DNA of 64,000 nt from Pseudomonadota bacterium (GCA_018241225.1 JAFEEG010000010.1:62001-126000), one strand, 5' to 3'. Numbered from the stretch's first letter, positions 8,808 through 17,874 are shown. The notes: generated by a model from the sequence alone, not told the origin. Numbers and translations: made by a program.

Positions 8808-10063
8808 GCAAGGTTGTACTTCCTTCGAAAGGTCCGCTCCTGAGCGGCAAGGGCTGGACGGCCTTCTTCGTGGCGCTGATCGCGGTGTGCGCGCTAGCGC
8901 CCGTGCTCAACCTGTGGGTGCCCGTGGGCAGTGCCCTGCACATGAGCGACTACGCGGTGGCGCTGGTGGGCAAGATCATGTGCTATGCCATCTGCGCGCT
9001 GGCCATGGACCTGATCTGGGGCTACACGGGCATCCTGAGCCTGGGCCACGGCCTGTTCTTCGCGCTGGGCGGCTACATGATGGGCATGTACCTCATGCGC
9101 CAGATCGGCCGCGACGGCAACTACAAGAGCGACCTGCCGGACTTCATGGTGTTCCTCGACTGGAAGGCGCTGCCCTGGCACTGGGCGCTGTCCGACAGCT
9201 TCGTGGCCACGCTGGTGCTCATCGTGGCGGTGCCGGGGCTGCTGGCCTTCGTGTTCGGCTTCTTCGCCTTCCGCTCGCGCATCAAGGGCGTGTACTTCTC
9301 CATCATCACGCAGGCCATGACCTTCGCGGCCATGCTGCTGTTCTTTCGCAACGAGACGGGCTTTGGCGGCAACAATGGCTTTACCGACTTCAAGCGCATC
9401 CTGGGCATTCCGATTGCCACGCAGGAAATGCGCATGACGCTCTTTGCGCTCACCGGCCTCACGTTGCTGGCCTTCTTCCTGTTCGCCAAGTGGCTGATCG
9501 GCAGCAAGTTCGGCCGGGTGCTGCAGGCCATCCGCGACGCCGAGTCGCGCGTGATGTTCTCGGGCTACAACCCGCTGCCCTACAAGCTCACCATCTGGGT
9601 CATCTCGGCCATGATGTGTGGCGTGGCCGGGGCGCTGTACGTGCCGCAGGTGGGCATCATCAACCCCAGCGAGATGAGTGCCGCGGCCTCCATCGAGATC
9701 GCCATCTGGACGGCGGTGGGCGGGCGCGCGACGCTGGTGGGGCCCATTGCCGGCGCCTTCATCGTCAACGGCGCCAAGAGCTGGCTGACGGTGGCGTACC
9801 CGGAGTTCTGGTTGTACTTTCTCGGGGCGTTGTTCATTGCCGTGACGCTGTTCCTGCCGGACGGCATTGTGGGCCTCATCAGGAAGCTGGCCGCGCACTC
9901 CCGGACCAAGTCCGAGAACGAGCCTGCAGCGCCGGCTGCCGCCCCTGTTGCCGCCGCCGAAGTGGCGGTGCGTCCCGCGCGCCGTTCTCTGGCGATGGAG
10001 GAGGGCGCCGATGCTGGCGCACTGCCCCCGCTTTCCGCCGACGCGAAGGGAGCCCGCGCATGA
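8804..10063 (+). CDS. urtC: Urea ABC transporter, permease subunit UrtC
   Basis: 419 residues of the LivM type, the second membrane subunit of the urea importer. It contains many hydrophobic helices, the conserved GYTGILSLGHGLFFALGGY block and, near the C-terminus, WTAVGGRATLVGPIAGAF. The last 55 residues form an unusual Ala/Pro/Glu-rich cytoplasmic tail. The ATG overlaps the urtB stop, and the stop in turn overlaps the urtD start (ATGA both times), so the three genes should be translationally coupled. Confidence 0.95.
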   Translation: MSKVVLPSKGPLLSGKGWTAFFVALIAVCALAPVLNLWVPVGSALHMSDYAVALVGKIMCYAICALAMDLIWGYTGILSLGHGLFFALGGYMMGMYLMRQIGRDGNYKSDLPDFMVFLDWKALPWHWALSDSFVATLVLIVAVPGLLAFVFGFFAFRSRIKGVYFSIITQAMTFAAMLLFFRNETGFGGNNGFTDFKRILGIPIATQEMRMTLFALTGLTLLAFFLFAKWLIGSKFGRVLQAIRDAESRVMFSGYNPLPYKLTIWVISAMMCGVAGALYVPQVGIINPSEMSAAASIEIAIWTAVGGRATLVGPIAGAFIVNGAKSWLTVAYPEFWLYFLGALFIAVTLFLPDGIVGLIRKLAAHSRTKSENEPAAPAAAPVAAAEVAVRPARRSLAMEEGADAGALPPLSADAKGARA

Positions 10064-10938
10064 CCCCCGACCTGATGGACGCGGGCGCCGAACGCATTGC
10101 CCGCCACCACCTGCATTCGCACGATCCGCTGCACACCGAGTCTGGTGGCCGGGCCGCGGGCTTCGGCCGCCCGGTGCAACCCGGCGAGGTGGACGTGACC
10201 CACGGCCGCATCCTGTACCTGGAAGACGTGAGCGTGAGCTTCGATGGCTTCAAGGCCATCAACAAGCTGAGCCTGGACATTGCGCCGGGCGAGCTGCGCT
10301 GCATCATCGGCCCCAACGGCGCGGGCAAGACCACGATGATGGACATCATCACCGGCAAGACGCGGCCCGACGAGGGCACGGTGTTCTTCGGCAGCACCAT
10401 CGACCTGCTGCGCCACAAGGAGGCCGACATTGCCCAGCTGGGCATCGGCCGCAAGTTCCAGAAGCCCACCGTGTTCGAGCACCTGAGCGTGTTCGAGAAC
10501 CTGGAGCTGGCGCTCAAGACCAACAAGGGCGTGAAGGCATCGATGCTCTTCAAGCTCGACTCGGCGCAGAGCGACCGGCTGGCGCAGGTGCTGGAGACCA
10601 TCCACCTGGCCGCGAGCGTCTCGCGCATGGCGGGCAACCTCAGCCACGGGCAGAAGCAGTGGCTGGAGATCGGCATGCTGCTCATGCAAGACCCCAAGCT
10701 GCTGCTGCTGGACGAGCCCGTGGCCGGCATGACCGACGAGGAAACCGCGCGCACCGCCGAGCTGTTCCTCTCGCTCAAGGGCCAGCACTCGCTGATGGTG
10801 GTGGAGCACGACATGAGCTTCATCAAGACCATCTCGGACATCGTCACCGTGCTGTGCGACGGCTCGGTGCTGGCGCAGGGCACGCTGGACGAAGTGCAGG
10901 CCGACGAGCGCGTGATCGAGGTGTACCTGGGGCGTTGA
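10060..10938 (+). CDS. urtD: Urea ABC transporter, ATP-binding subunit UrtD
   Basis: 292 residues. The ATPase core begins near residue 48 and shows Walker A GPNGAGKTT, the Q-loop region GIGRKFQKPTVF, signature LSHGQKQWLEIG, Walker B LLLLDEPVAGM and the H-loop VVEHDM. LSHGQ in place of LSGGQ is common in this subunit. The first 47 residues are a poorly conserved polar extension compared with shorter UrtD proteins. The overlap with urtC fixes this start. It energises urea import together with UrtE, whose gene starts 7 bases downstream. Confidence 0.95.
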   Translation: MTPDLMDAGAERIARHHLHSHDPLHTESGGRAAGFGRPVQPGEVDVTHGRILYLEDVSVSFDGFKAINKLSLDIAPGELRCIIGPNGAGKTTMMDIITGKTRPDEGTVFFGSTIDLLRHKEADIAQLGIGRKFQKPTVFEHLSVFENLELALKTNKGVKASMLFKLDSAQSDRLAQVLETIHLAASVSRMAGNLSHGQKQWLEIGMLLMQDPKLLLLDEPVAGMTDEETARTAELFLSLKGQHSLMVVEHDMSFIKTISDIVTVLCDGSVLAQGTLDEVQADERVIEVYLGR

Positions 10939-10944
10939 ACGAAC

Positions 10945-11637
10945 ATGCTGACAGTCAAGAACATCCACCAGTACTACGGCGGCTCGCACATCCTGCGCGA
11001 TGTGAGCCTGCAGGCCCGCCTGGGCAAGGTCACGGTCCTGCTGGGGCGCAACGGCGTGGGCAAGACCACTCTGCTGAAGTCGCTGATGGGCCTGGTGCCC
11101 ATTAAGAGCGGCAGCATCGAGCTGGACGGCAAGCCCATCCACAAGGCCACGCCCTACGAGCGCGCCCGCGCCGGCATGGGCTTCGTGCCGCAGGGCCGCG
11201 AGATCTTTTCGCGGCTGACGGTGGAAGAGAACCTGCGCATGGGGCTGGCCTACAAGAGCGCCGGCACGCCCATTCCGGCGGAGCTGTTCGAGCTGTTCCC
11301 GGTGCTCAAGCAGATGATCAACCGCCGTGGCGGCGACTTGTCGGGCGGGCAGCAGCAGCAACTGGCCATTGCACGCGCACTCGCGCCCCGGCCCAAGCTG
11401 CTGATCCTCGACGAGCCCACCGAGGGCATCCAGCCCAGCATCATCAAGGACATCGGCCGCGTGATCCGCATGCTGGCCGACCGGGGCGACATGGCCATCG
11501 TCCTGTGCGAGCAGTACTACGACTTCGCGCAGGAACTGGCCGACGACTACCTGGTGATGGAGCGCGGCGAGGTCATTGCGCGCGGGCTGGGCAAGGACAT
11601 GGAGGCGCAGGGCGTGCGGCAGTTGGTGGCGATCTGA
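10945..11637 (+). CDS. urtE: Urea ABC transporter, ATP-binding subunit UrtE
   Basis: 230 residues, LivF type. Walker A GRNGVGKTT, signature LSGGQQQQLAIARAL, Walker B LLILDEPTEGIQPS (the EGIQPSI run is typical of UrtE) and a CEQYYDFA segment at the switch position. It completes the urtABCDE importer. No urease gene follows. The next gene is an unrelated MFS permease after 109 bases. Confidence 0.95.
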   Translation: MLTVKNIHQYYGGSHILRDVSLQARLGKVTVLLGRNGVGKTTLLKSLMGLVPIKSGSIELDGKPIHKATPYERARAGMGFVPQGREIFSRLTVEENLRMGLAYKSAGTPIPAELFELFPVLKQMINRRGGDLSGGQQQQLAIARALAPRPKLLILDEPTEGIQPSIIKDIGRVIRMLADRGDMAIVLCEQYYDFAQELADDYLVMERGEVIARGLGKDMEAQGVRQLVAI

Positions 11638-11670
11638 GCGGGCCTTCTGAAATCGGTTTCACTGAGATCC

Positions 11671-11682
11671 AGGGTTTACCCT
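11671..11682. promoter_or_regulatory. Short inverted repeat in the urtE/MFS gap
   Basis: AGGGT-TT-ACCCT is a perfect 5-base inverted repeat in a locally AT-richer stretch, 64 bases before the MFS start codon. It could be an operator for the MFS gene. No regulator is adjacent, so the assignment is weak. Confidence 0.25.
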
Positions 11683-11746
11683 AAAATCGGGCCTTACCCG
11701 CCTGCCCGGCGCGCCGCTGGGCCTTGAATTCCCCTGGAGCCCGGCC

Positions 11747-12988
11747 TTGAACGCCTCCCCGAGCGACGCGACGCCCCCCGATGCGGCGTCCATCACGCCC
11801 GCCGTTTCTTCCACCGCCTTCCTGCGTGCCGTGCTGGCCCTGGGCATTGGCGGCTTTGCCATCGGCACCGGCGAATTCGTCATCATGGGCCTGCTGCCCG
11901 AGGTGGCGCGCGACATCGGCGTGAGCATTCCCGAAGCCGGCCACGTCATCAGCGCCTATGCGCTGGGCGTGGTGGTGGGGGCGCCCGTGCTGGCCGTGCT
12001 GACTGCGGGCTGGCGCCGGCGCATGCTGCTGGTGTCGCTGATGGCCCTGTTCGCCATCGGCAACTTTGCCAGCGCCATGGCGCCGGGCTATCTCTCGCTC
12101 AACCTGCTGCGCTTTGCCACCGGCCTTCCGCATGGCACCTACTTCGGCCTGGCTGCCCTGGTGGCTGCGGCCCTGGCACCGCCGGGGCGCCGTGCCCGCG
12201 CCGTGGGGCTGGTCATGCTGGGGCTGACCGGTGCCACGCTGGTGGGTGTGCCCATCGCGGCCTGGCTGGGGCAGCACTGGGGCTGGCGCGCCGCCTTCGT
12301 GTTCGTCGGCGTCATTGCGCTGGTTGCCATGGCCATGATCCGGCGCGACGTGCCCGACATGGCGCCTTCGGCCGGCGCCAGCCCGTGGCGCGAGCTGGGT
12401 GCGCTGGCGCGCAAGCAGGTGTGGTTCACGCTGGGCATTGCGGCCATCGGCTTCGGCGGCATGTTCGCCGTGTTCAGCTACGTCAAGCCCACGCTGGTCG
12501 AGGTGGCGGGGCTGCCGCTGTCGGGCGTGCCCGTCGTGCTGGCGCTGTTCGGGCTGGGCATGGTCACGGGCAACCTGGTGGGTGCGCGGCTGGCCGATCG
12601 CTCGCTGATGAAGACCATCGGCGGCGTGCTCGCCTGGTCCGCCGTGGTGCTGGCGATGTTCACCTTCGCTGCGCACAACGTGGTGGCGGCCTCGATCAAC
12701 ATCTTCCTGGTTGGCACGCTGGTGGCCATCGGCCCGGCGCTGCAGATCCGCCTGATGGATGTGGCGGGCGACGCGCAGGCGCTGGCCGCTGCGCTGAACC
12801 ACTCGGCCTTCAACATGGCCAATGCGCTGGGTGCATGGCTGGGCGGCATGGCCATCGGCGCGGGGCTGGGGTGGACCTCCACCGGCTGGGTCGGGGCGCT
12901 GCTGTCGCTGGCCGGCATGGGGGTGTTCGGCTGGGCGCTGGCAAGCGCGCGGGCCGAGGCGCGACGCGTGGCCGTGGTGGCTTGCTGA
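11747..12988 (+). CDS. MFS transporter, AraJ/YdhP-like sugar or drug efflux permease
   Basis: 413 residues with twelve predicted helices. The segment GGFAIGTGEFVIMGLLPEVA at 37-56 is diagnostic of the AraJ/NepI/YdeA efflux branch of the major facilitator superfamily. A TTG at 11747 is used as the start because GGAG lies seven bases upstream. The first in-frame ATG is within the first helix and would remove it. Substrate unknown: family members export arabinose, purine nucleosides or chloramphenicol. Confidence 0.85.
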   Translation: MNASPSDATPPDAASITPAVSSTAFLRAVLALGIGGFAIGTGEFVIMGLLPEVARDIGVSIPEAGHVISAYALGVVVGAPVLAVLTAGWRRRMLLVSLMALFAIGNFASAMAPGYLSLNLLRFATGLPHGTYFGLAALVAAALAPPGRRARAVGLVMLGLTGATLVGVPIAAWLGQHWGWRAAFVFVGVIALVAMAMIRRDVPDMAPSAGASPWRELGALARKQVWFTLGIAAIGFGGMFAVFSYVKPTLVEVAGLPLSGVPVVLALFGLGMVTGNLVGARLADRSLMKTIGGVLAWSAVVLAMFTFAAHNVVAASINIFLVGTLVAIGPALQIRLMDVAGDAQALAAALNHSAFNMANALGAWLGGMAIGAGLGWTSTGWVGALLSLAGMGVFGWALASARAEARRVAVVAC

Positions 12989-13017
12989 GCCGTGTTCGGC
13001 GCTAGTTTGACGCCGGT

Positions 13018-13032
13018 ATATATCCGATATAT
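13018..13032. promoter_or_regulatory. Candidate VapB(C) operator
   Basis: ATATATC-C-GATATAT is a perfect 7-base inverted repeat with a one-base centre, in the AT-rich segment 51 bases before vapB. Type II antitoxins of the AbrB group usually bind palindromes in their own promoter, and this is the only strong one in the gap. Its TATA-like arms may also overlap the -10 element. Confidence 0.5.
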
Positions 13033-13083
13033 CCTCCTGGCTGAATGAGCGGCCATGCCGTTTGATCGGACAAGGAGGAATTC

Positions 13084-13365
13084 GTGCATAAGCAACACAA
13101 TGCTGGCGAAAGGACCGCCAAGATTTTCCTGAACGGGCGCAGTCAAGCGGTGCGCCTTCCCATGGAGTTCAGGTTCGACGCGGACGAGGTCTACATTCGC
13201 CGCGACGCCGGCACGGGCGATGTGATCCTTTCAATTCGACCTGGCGGTGACTGGCAAAGCTTCATGGAGCTTCGCGAGCAACTCGGCACACTGCCGGCAG
13301 ACTTTCTCGCGCCGGAAAAGCAAGGACAGGAGCAACGCGATCCGTTTGAAGGTTGGGCTGAATGA
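13084..13365 (+). CDS. vapB: VapB-type antitoxin (AbrB/SpoVT fold)
   Basis: 93 residues. The GTG at 13084 follows a strong AAGGAGG, which decides the start. Residues 14-45 (KIFLNGRSQAVRLPMEFRF, then VYIRRD) are a classic AbrB swapped-hairpin DNA-binding domain. The acidic C-terminal half (about 60-93) would wrap the toxin. It binds its own promoter and neutralises the VapC RNase encoded next door. The stop overlaps the vapC start in ATGA. Confidence 0.9.
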   Translation: MHKQHNAGERTAKIFLNGRSQAVRLPMEFRFDADEVYIRRDAGTGDVILSIRPGGDWQSFMELREQLGTLPADFLAPEKQGQEQRDPFEGWAE

Positions 13366-13769
13366 GCCTGTTCATGCTGGACACGAACACGGTGAGCTTT
13401 GGCCTGCGCGGCAACACCGAAATCGATCTGCAGTTGCGAAGCCTTGCGCCTTCCGATTGGTGCATTTCGGCCATCACGTGTGCAGAGTTACTCTACGGGG
13501 TAGAGAGGCGCCCGGCTGCGACAAAGTTGAGGCGCCTGGTCGAGGGGTTCCTGCAGATTGCCCGGGTTGCGCCGTGGGACCAGCTCGCCGCCATCCAGCA
13601 TGCGCGGGTGCGGCACCAACTGAAGCTGCAAGGCGCACCGATCGGAGACTTCGACGAGATGATCGCAGGCCACGCGCTTTCAATGGGTGCTGTGCTGGTG
13701 ACCGACAACCTCAGGCACTTCGATCGAGTCGAAGGTCTTGCCTTGGAGAATTGGCTGCGTCGACCCTGA
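13362..13769 (+). CDS. vapC: VapC-type PIN-domain ribonuclease toxin
   Basis: 135 residues of one PIN domain. The acidic metal-binding residues are all visible: D7 in MLDTNT, E42 in TCAELLYG, D98 in GDFDEMIAGHAL and D115 in VTDNLRHF. It should therefore be catalytically competent. VapC toxins cleave tRNA or rRNA, and the specific target cannot be read from sequence. Coupled to vapB by a four-base overlap. Confidence 0.92.
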   Translation: MSLFMLDTNTVSFGLRGNTEIDLQLRSLAPSDWCISAITCAELLYGVERRPAATKLRRLVEGFLQIARVAPWDQLAAIQHARVRHQLKLQGAPIGDFDEMIAGHALSMGAVLVTDNLRHFDRVEGLALENWLRRP

Positions 13770-13784
13770 AGTGGCGCTGGCGCA

Positions 13785-15230
13785 TCAGCTTCCCCCAAGC
13801 GGCGGCGCAATTTCCTCCAGCGGCTTGCGCTCCGCATCCACCGCAAAGCGCAGCGCCACCAGTCCCGCGCCGATGACCAGCGCGGCGCCGATCGCATAGC
13901 CCACTGCCACGGCGCCCTTGCTGCCCGTTTCGATCAGCGCGCCGAACAGCCATGGCGCAATGAAGCCGCCAATGCCGGTGCCCACCGCGTAGAAGATCGC
14001 GATGGCCAGCGCCCGCATCTGCAGCGGAAACACCTCGCTCACCGTGAGATACGCCGAACTGGCCGCGGCCGAAGCCAGGAAGAACACCGCCGACCAGCAC
14101 AGCGCCTGGCTGCGCGCGTCCAGCCCGCCCTGCATGAAGGCCCAGCCGGTCAGTGCCAGCCCGATGCCCGACAGGACATAGGTCAGCGCGATCATCCGTC
14201 GCCGCCCCACGTTGTCGAACAGCGGCCCCAGCAGCAGCGGGCCGAGCACGTTGCCCAGCGCAAAGGGAAAGATGTAGAGCGCCACCTTCGAATCGGCCAC
14301 GCCATGAAAGCGCGTGAGCACCAAGGCATAGGTGAAGAAGATGGCGTTGTAGAAGAAGGCCTGCGAGACCATCAACGCCAGCACCACGCCGCTGCGCCGA
14401 GGGTAGACACGAAGCAGCACGTGCATCACTTCGCGCATCGACGGCGAAGGCCGGGGAGTGTGCAGCGCCCCGGCGGCGGCGGGCGCCACGACACACTGCG
14501 CGAGCGGGCCGCATTCGCGCCGGACCTGCTGCTCGATCTGCTCGATGATGCGCCGCGCCTCGTCCGGCCGGCCGTGCAGCGCCAGCCAGCGCGGGCTCTC
14601 GGGCACGTCGCGGCGCACCAGCAAGATGGCCACGGCCAGCACCGCACCCAGGCCGAAGCAGGCACGCCAGCCCCACAGGGGCCCGAGTACGCGCTCGTCC
14701 AGCAACAACAGGCTCAGGCCCGCGCCCAGTGCCGCGCCCAGCCAGAAGCTGCCGTTGATCGCCAGGTTGACCCGTCCGCGCACGCGCGCCGGAACAAGTT
14801 CGTCGATGGCGGAGTTGATGGCCGCATATTCGCCGCCAATGCCCAGGCCGGTGGCGAAGCGGCACAGCGCGAAAAAAAGAAAGTCGCTGGAAAAGGCCGT
14901 GGCGAAGGTTGCGCAGGCATACAGCGCCAAGGTCAGCAGGAACAGGCGCTTGCGCCCCAGCCGATCGGCCAGCCGCCCGAAGAGCAGGGCGCCCACCACC
15001 GCACCGCCCACGTACAGCGATGCGCTGGCGCCCACCTGCGTCGCACTCAGCGCCAGGGTGTCACCACGTTCGAGCACGCCGCCCAGCGAGCCGACCAGGG
15101 TGACTTCCAGGCCGTCGAGCACCCAGGCCACGCCCAGCGCCGTGACCACGCGCCAGTGCCAGCGTGACCAGGGCAGGCGGTCCAGCCGCGCGGGGATGTC
15201 GTGGCCCGTCACGGCGACATCGGCAGGCAC
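13785..15230 (-). CDS. MFS transporter, metabolite/H+ symporter type
   Basis: 481 residues with twelve predicted helices and a large central loop near 200-270. After helix 2 it has GRLADRLGRKRLFLL, the MFS motif A, and between helices 5 and 6 it has RRDVPESPRW, typical of the sugar-porter and aromatic-acid/H+ symporter branches (PESPRWL motif). Its start region WHWRVVTALGVAWVLDGLEV is also of that type. It points tail-to-tail against vapBC. Substrate unknown; an organic acid or sugar is likely. Confidence 0.85.
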   Translation of the reverse strand: MPADVAVTGHDIPARLDRLPWSRWHWRVVTALGVAWVLDGLEVTLVGSLGGVLERGDTLALSATQVGASASLYVGGAVVGALLFGRLADRLGRKRLFLLTLALYACATFATAFSSDFLFFALCRFATGLGIGGEYAAINSAIDELVPARVRGRVNLAINGSFWLGAALGAGLSLLLLDERVLGPLWGWRACFGLGAVLAVAILLVRRDVPESPRWLALHGRPDEARRIIEQIEQQVRRECGPLAQCVVAPAAAGALHTPRPSPSMREVMHVLLRVYPRRSGVVLALMVSQAFFYNAIFFTYALVLTRFHGVADSKVALYIFPFALGNVLGPLLLGPLFDNVGRRRMIALTYVLSGIGLALTGWAFMQGGLDARSQALCWSAVFFLASAAASSAYLTVSEVFPLQMRALAIAIFYAVGTGIGGFIAPWLFGALIETGSKGAVAVGYAIGAALVIGAGLVALRFAVDAERKPLEEIAPPLGGS

Positions 15231-15337
15231 CGCTCAAGGTCCTTGGTTCGCATGCACGGGGAGTCTAGGCCGCACCCCGCCGGCATGGTGTCGGACGGAG
15301 CGCCGCCAGGTGGCCGTTCGGGCGTCCTGGCGCCCGC

Positions 15338-15838
15338 TCAGCCTTGCCGAAGCAGCCGCTCGATCACCTCCCGTTCGTTCGCGGAGGCGGCACTGAACAG
15401 CGTGTTGAAGGTGGTGCGAAGCCGGCGGCTGAGTTCGCGGGCGATGTTCATCTGCATCAGCGCAAATTGCCGCGTGTCGTGCTCGAAGAAGTCGTGCAGC
15501 AGGCCGGTTTCCATCTCGAGGACATGACAGTCCTGCAATGCCAGCACGGACGCGCTGCGTTTGCCCAGGTCCAGCAGCGCCATCTCGCCGAAGCACTCAC
15601 CCACGCCCAACTCGCGCAGCAGGGCCTGGTGGTCGCCCCATCGGCGTTGGACGGCCACCCGCCCGGCCAGCAGCACGAACAGGCCGGTGCCGGTCTCGCC
15701 TTCCCGGGTGATGTAGCTGCCGGCGGCGTAGTCGCCGGTTTTCGAGCGTGCCAGAAGAAAGTGCAGCGCCTTGTCGTCGACCCCGCCGAAGATCGCCATC
15801 TGCTGCAAGGTCTCGCTCAGCAAGGTGTTGTCCTGCAT
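15338..15838 (-). CDS. Stand-alone cyclic-nucleotide-binding-domain protein
   Basis: 166 residues consisting of one cNMP-binding beta-roll. GETGTGLFVLLAGRVAV and GECFGEMALLDLGKRSASV form the phosphate-binding cassette. In it the Glu and the Arg position (KRSASV, against R-[TS]-A in CAP) are both recognisable, so ligand binding is plausible. There is no C-terminal helix-turn-helix, only a helical tail of about 40 residues, so it is not a Crp-type regulator by itself. Its partner is not obvious. A class III cyclase is encoded about 35 kb away in this window. Confidence 0.82.
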   Translation of the reverse strand: MQDNTLLSETLQQMAIFGGVDDKALHFLLARSKTGDYAAGSYITREGETGTGLFVLLAGRVAVQRRWGDHQALLRELGVGECFGEMALLDLGKRSASVLALQDCHVLEMETGLLHDFFEHDTRQFALMQMNIARELSRRLRTTFNTLFSAASANEREVIERLLRQG

Positions 15839-15890
15839 CTGCCGCTCCCGTTTGCTCGTTGGGCGGCCAGTGTAGGCCCATGGCGGCGAT

Positions 15891-16415
15891 TCAGGTGGGC
15901 GGGCGGGCCAGCAGGAACACGCCCACGAGGGCGATGAGCAGCGCCAGGACGATCCAGATCAGCGGGCCGCGCCCGCGCCGCTGGCGCGGCGACTCTTCCA
16001 GCCTGCCGGGCAGCGAGCGGGCCTCGTCGAGCGAGTAGTCGGGGTCGAAGCGCGGGTCGGACTGGATCGCGTCGAGCTGGCGCTTGAGCATCGCGGGTTC
16101 GCGCGCGTCCTCGGCGTCATGCAATCTTTCGCCGCGCATGCGGCGGCAATAGGCCGAGAACACGCGCCCGTGTGTGGTCAGGCCGATGTCCTCGCCTGTC
16201 ATGCCCAGGATGCCGTGGTCGATGAGTGCGTCGAGTCCGCGCCGCACCGCGGGCCGCTCGTGCACGGGCACGCGCATCTGCAGGCCCGTGCGCGAAGTGC
16301 GGGGGGTGCCCGCCTCGGCGCATCGCTGGCGCACCAGGGTCACCAGCACCGCGGCAAAGGTCGCGCGCTCGGTCATTGCGTCCATATCGTGGCTTCTGGA
16401 GGCAGTGGTGTCCAT
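15891..16415 (-). CDS. Hypothetical protein with C-terminal membrane anchor
   Basis: 174 residues from the ATG at 16415; a start at 16385 is also possible and neither has a clear ribosome binding site. The N-terminal 110 residues look like a small winged-helix-type domain (RGLDALIDHGILGMTGEDIGLTTHGRVF). A charged linker follows, then one hydrophobic helix (about 150-170) at the extreme C-terminus. I do not recognise the family. It lies 103 bases downstream of ureD on the same strand, and no functional link is evident. Confidence 0.6.
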   Translation of the reverse strand: MDTTASRSHDMDAMTERATFAAVLVTLVRQRCAEAGTPRTSRTGLQMRVPVHERPAVRRGLDALIDHGILGMTGEDIGLTTHGRVFSAYCRRMRGERLHDAEDAREPAMLKRQLDAIQSDPRFDPDYSLDEARSLPGRLEESPRQRRGRGPLIWIVLALLIALVGVFLLARPPT

Positions 16416-16518
16416 GGCAAGCGGCCGGATCGTGTGTCCGGCAGGTCTTGCATTGATTCTGTCAGGGGCCGCGGACGGAAACTGTGTCTGATTGCATTCG
16501 CCCACAAGGCCGGTGCGG

Positions 16519-17355
16519 CTACATGGCCCAGATGCGCGGCGTGCTCGCTTCCAGCTGCCAGAGCGTGGCGCGCCAGGCCCCCCACACCTGCCGCAGCAGC
16601 TGCATGGCCGGCTCGACCACCGGGGCCAGCACGCGCAGGACGATGACTTCGGCATGCGGGCTGGTGACGCCGGCACTGGCGCGCAGGCCGCTGGCTTCGA
16701 CCAGGCCGCGCGCAACGTCCAGGGCGACTTCGCGCCGCGCGCGCTCGATGGGCGAGCCGGCCACGAAGAACAGCGAGGCCAGGCAGCGCTGCCCCGCCAG
16801 GCCCAGCGGGCTGTTCATCAGGCGGGTGTCGGCCGCGTCGATGCGACCGCGCTCCAGCCACACGCCGGGCACTTCGATGTGCTGCAGCAGGCTGCCGCGC
16901 TCGAAAGGCTGGCCGGCGCCGGGCAGGCCCAGTGCGGCCACGTCCCAGCCCATGAACTCGGCGCCCGCGGCCGGCTCGATGCGCAGGCGGTTCTCGGCGC
17001 GGCAGGCGCTGTAGCAGATCGCCTCCAGCGGCAGCCATTCGAGGCGCGCGCCTTCGTCCAGCACCAGTCGGGTGTTCTGCAGGGCGATCTCGCCCTCGCT
17101 GCGGTAGAAGCGGCTCGCGCCCGGCGTGGTGACCAGGCCGTGGCTGCCGCGTGCCGCGTGCACCTCGATGTCGAGCGTGTCTCCGCCCACCAGCCCGCCC
17201 GGCGGGTGGATGAGCACGTTGTGGCAGATGGCGTCGCCTTCGGGGTAGAGGCTTTGCAGGATGCGCAGCGGGCCGTTGTGGCCGAAGCGGGCAACGCTGC
17301 GCTTGTGTGCCTCGTCGTGCGTGTAGTTCAGGTCAAGCCGGGCGTGCCAGGACAT
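16519..17355 (-). CDS. ureD: Urease accessory protein UreD (UreH)
   Basis: 278 residues. UreD is the scaffold that, with UreF and UreG, loads nickel into the urease apoenzyme. Family blocks seen in order: ARFGHNGPLRILQSLYPEG, CHNVLIHPPGGLVGGDTL, LVTTPGASRFYRS, LEWLPLEAICY and FMGWDVAALGLP. Unusually, it is not followed by ureABC. The next gene on this strand is an unrelated small membrane protein. The urea importer urtABCDE lies 5 kb away, and the deaminase gene precedes ureD by 15 bases, probably in the same transcript. Confidence 0.93.
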   Translation of the reverse strand: MSWHARLDLNYTHDEAHKRSVARFGHNGPLRILQSLYPEGDAICHNVLIHPPGGLVGGDTLDIEVHAARGSHGLVTTPGASRFYRSEGEIALQNTRLVLDEGARLEWLPLEAICYSACRAENRLRIEPAAGAEFMGWDVAALGLPGAGQPFERGSLLQHIEVPGVWLERGRIDAADTRLMNSPLGLAGQRCLASLFFVAGSPIERARREVALDVARGLVEASGLRASAGVTSPHAEVIVLRVLAPVVEPAMQLLRQVWGAWRATLWQLEASTPRIWAM

Positions 17356-17370
17356 GGGTGCGCTGTCTGT

Positions 17371-17874
17371 TCATTCTTTCCACGCGCCGATGTGCGCGGC
17401 CAGTGCCTCGTCGACCAGGGCCGGCCCGACGCATTCGATGGGGTGGGGCGAGGCGGCGAACACGTCGCGGCACGACAGTTGCGCATCGCGCTGGTCTGCG
17501 TGCTGGCCGCGAAACACCCGCAGCCGCTGCGCGTCGACGCCGTACACCACGCGGCCGATGGCCGACCAGAAGATGGCGCCGGCGCACATCACGCAGGGCT
17601 CGGCCGAAGAGTAGAGCGTGGCCCGGGCCAGTTCCTCGCGCGGGATGCCGCGGGGGCCGAGCAAGCGAACGGCATTGATCTCGGCATGGCCTGTGCTGTC
17701 GCCCGACTCGGTGCTGTCGCAGTGGGCCTCGGCCAGGATCTCGCCGGACTCGGACACCACCACCGCGCCAAAGGGCCGGTTGCCGCGCCGCCGCCCGGCA
17801 TGCGACCAGACGATGGCCTTGCGCAGGTAGCGGCCATCGCGCTCGTCCAGTTGTTTTTCTTCAGGAAAGCTCAT
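17371..17874 (-). CDS. Nucleoside/guanine deaminase of the cytidine deaminase superfamily
   Basis: 167 residues with a complete zinc site: HAE (H63, E65) and PCVMC (C94, C97). PFGAVVV at 34-40 and GHAEINAVR match the TadA/GuaD group of small deaminases. FWSAIGRVVYGVD after the zinc site also fits. It is too far from TadA in the C-terminal third to call tRNA adenosine deaminase. Guanine or another purine base is the more likely substrate, which would yield ammonia and fit the nitrogen theme of ureD next door. Reaction not proven. Confidence 0.85.
   Translation of the reverse strand: MSFPEEKQLDERDGRYLRKAIVWSHAGRRRGNRPFGAVVVSESGEILAEAHCDSTESGDSTGHAEINAVRLLGPRGIPREELARATLYSSAEPCVMCAGAIFWSAIGRVVYGVDAQRLRVFRGQHADQRDAQLSCRDVFAASPHPIECVGPALVDEALAAHIGAWKE

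Noticed and set aside
13012..13769. vapBC as part of a larger mobile island
   Set aside because: No integrase, transposase, direct repeats or tRNA lies nearby. The AT-richer promoter alone does not prove transfer.
16424..16442. Hairpin downstream of ureD as a rho-independent terminator
   Set aside because: The stem is only six bases, with no U-tract in the direction of ureD transcription.
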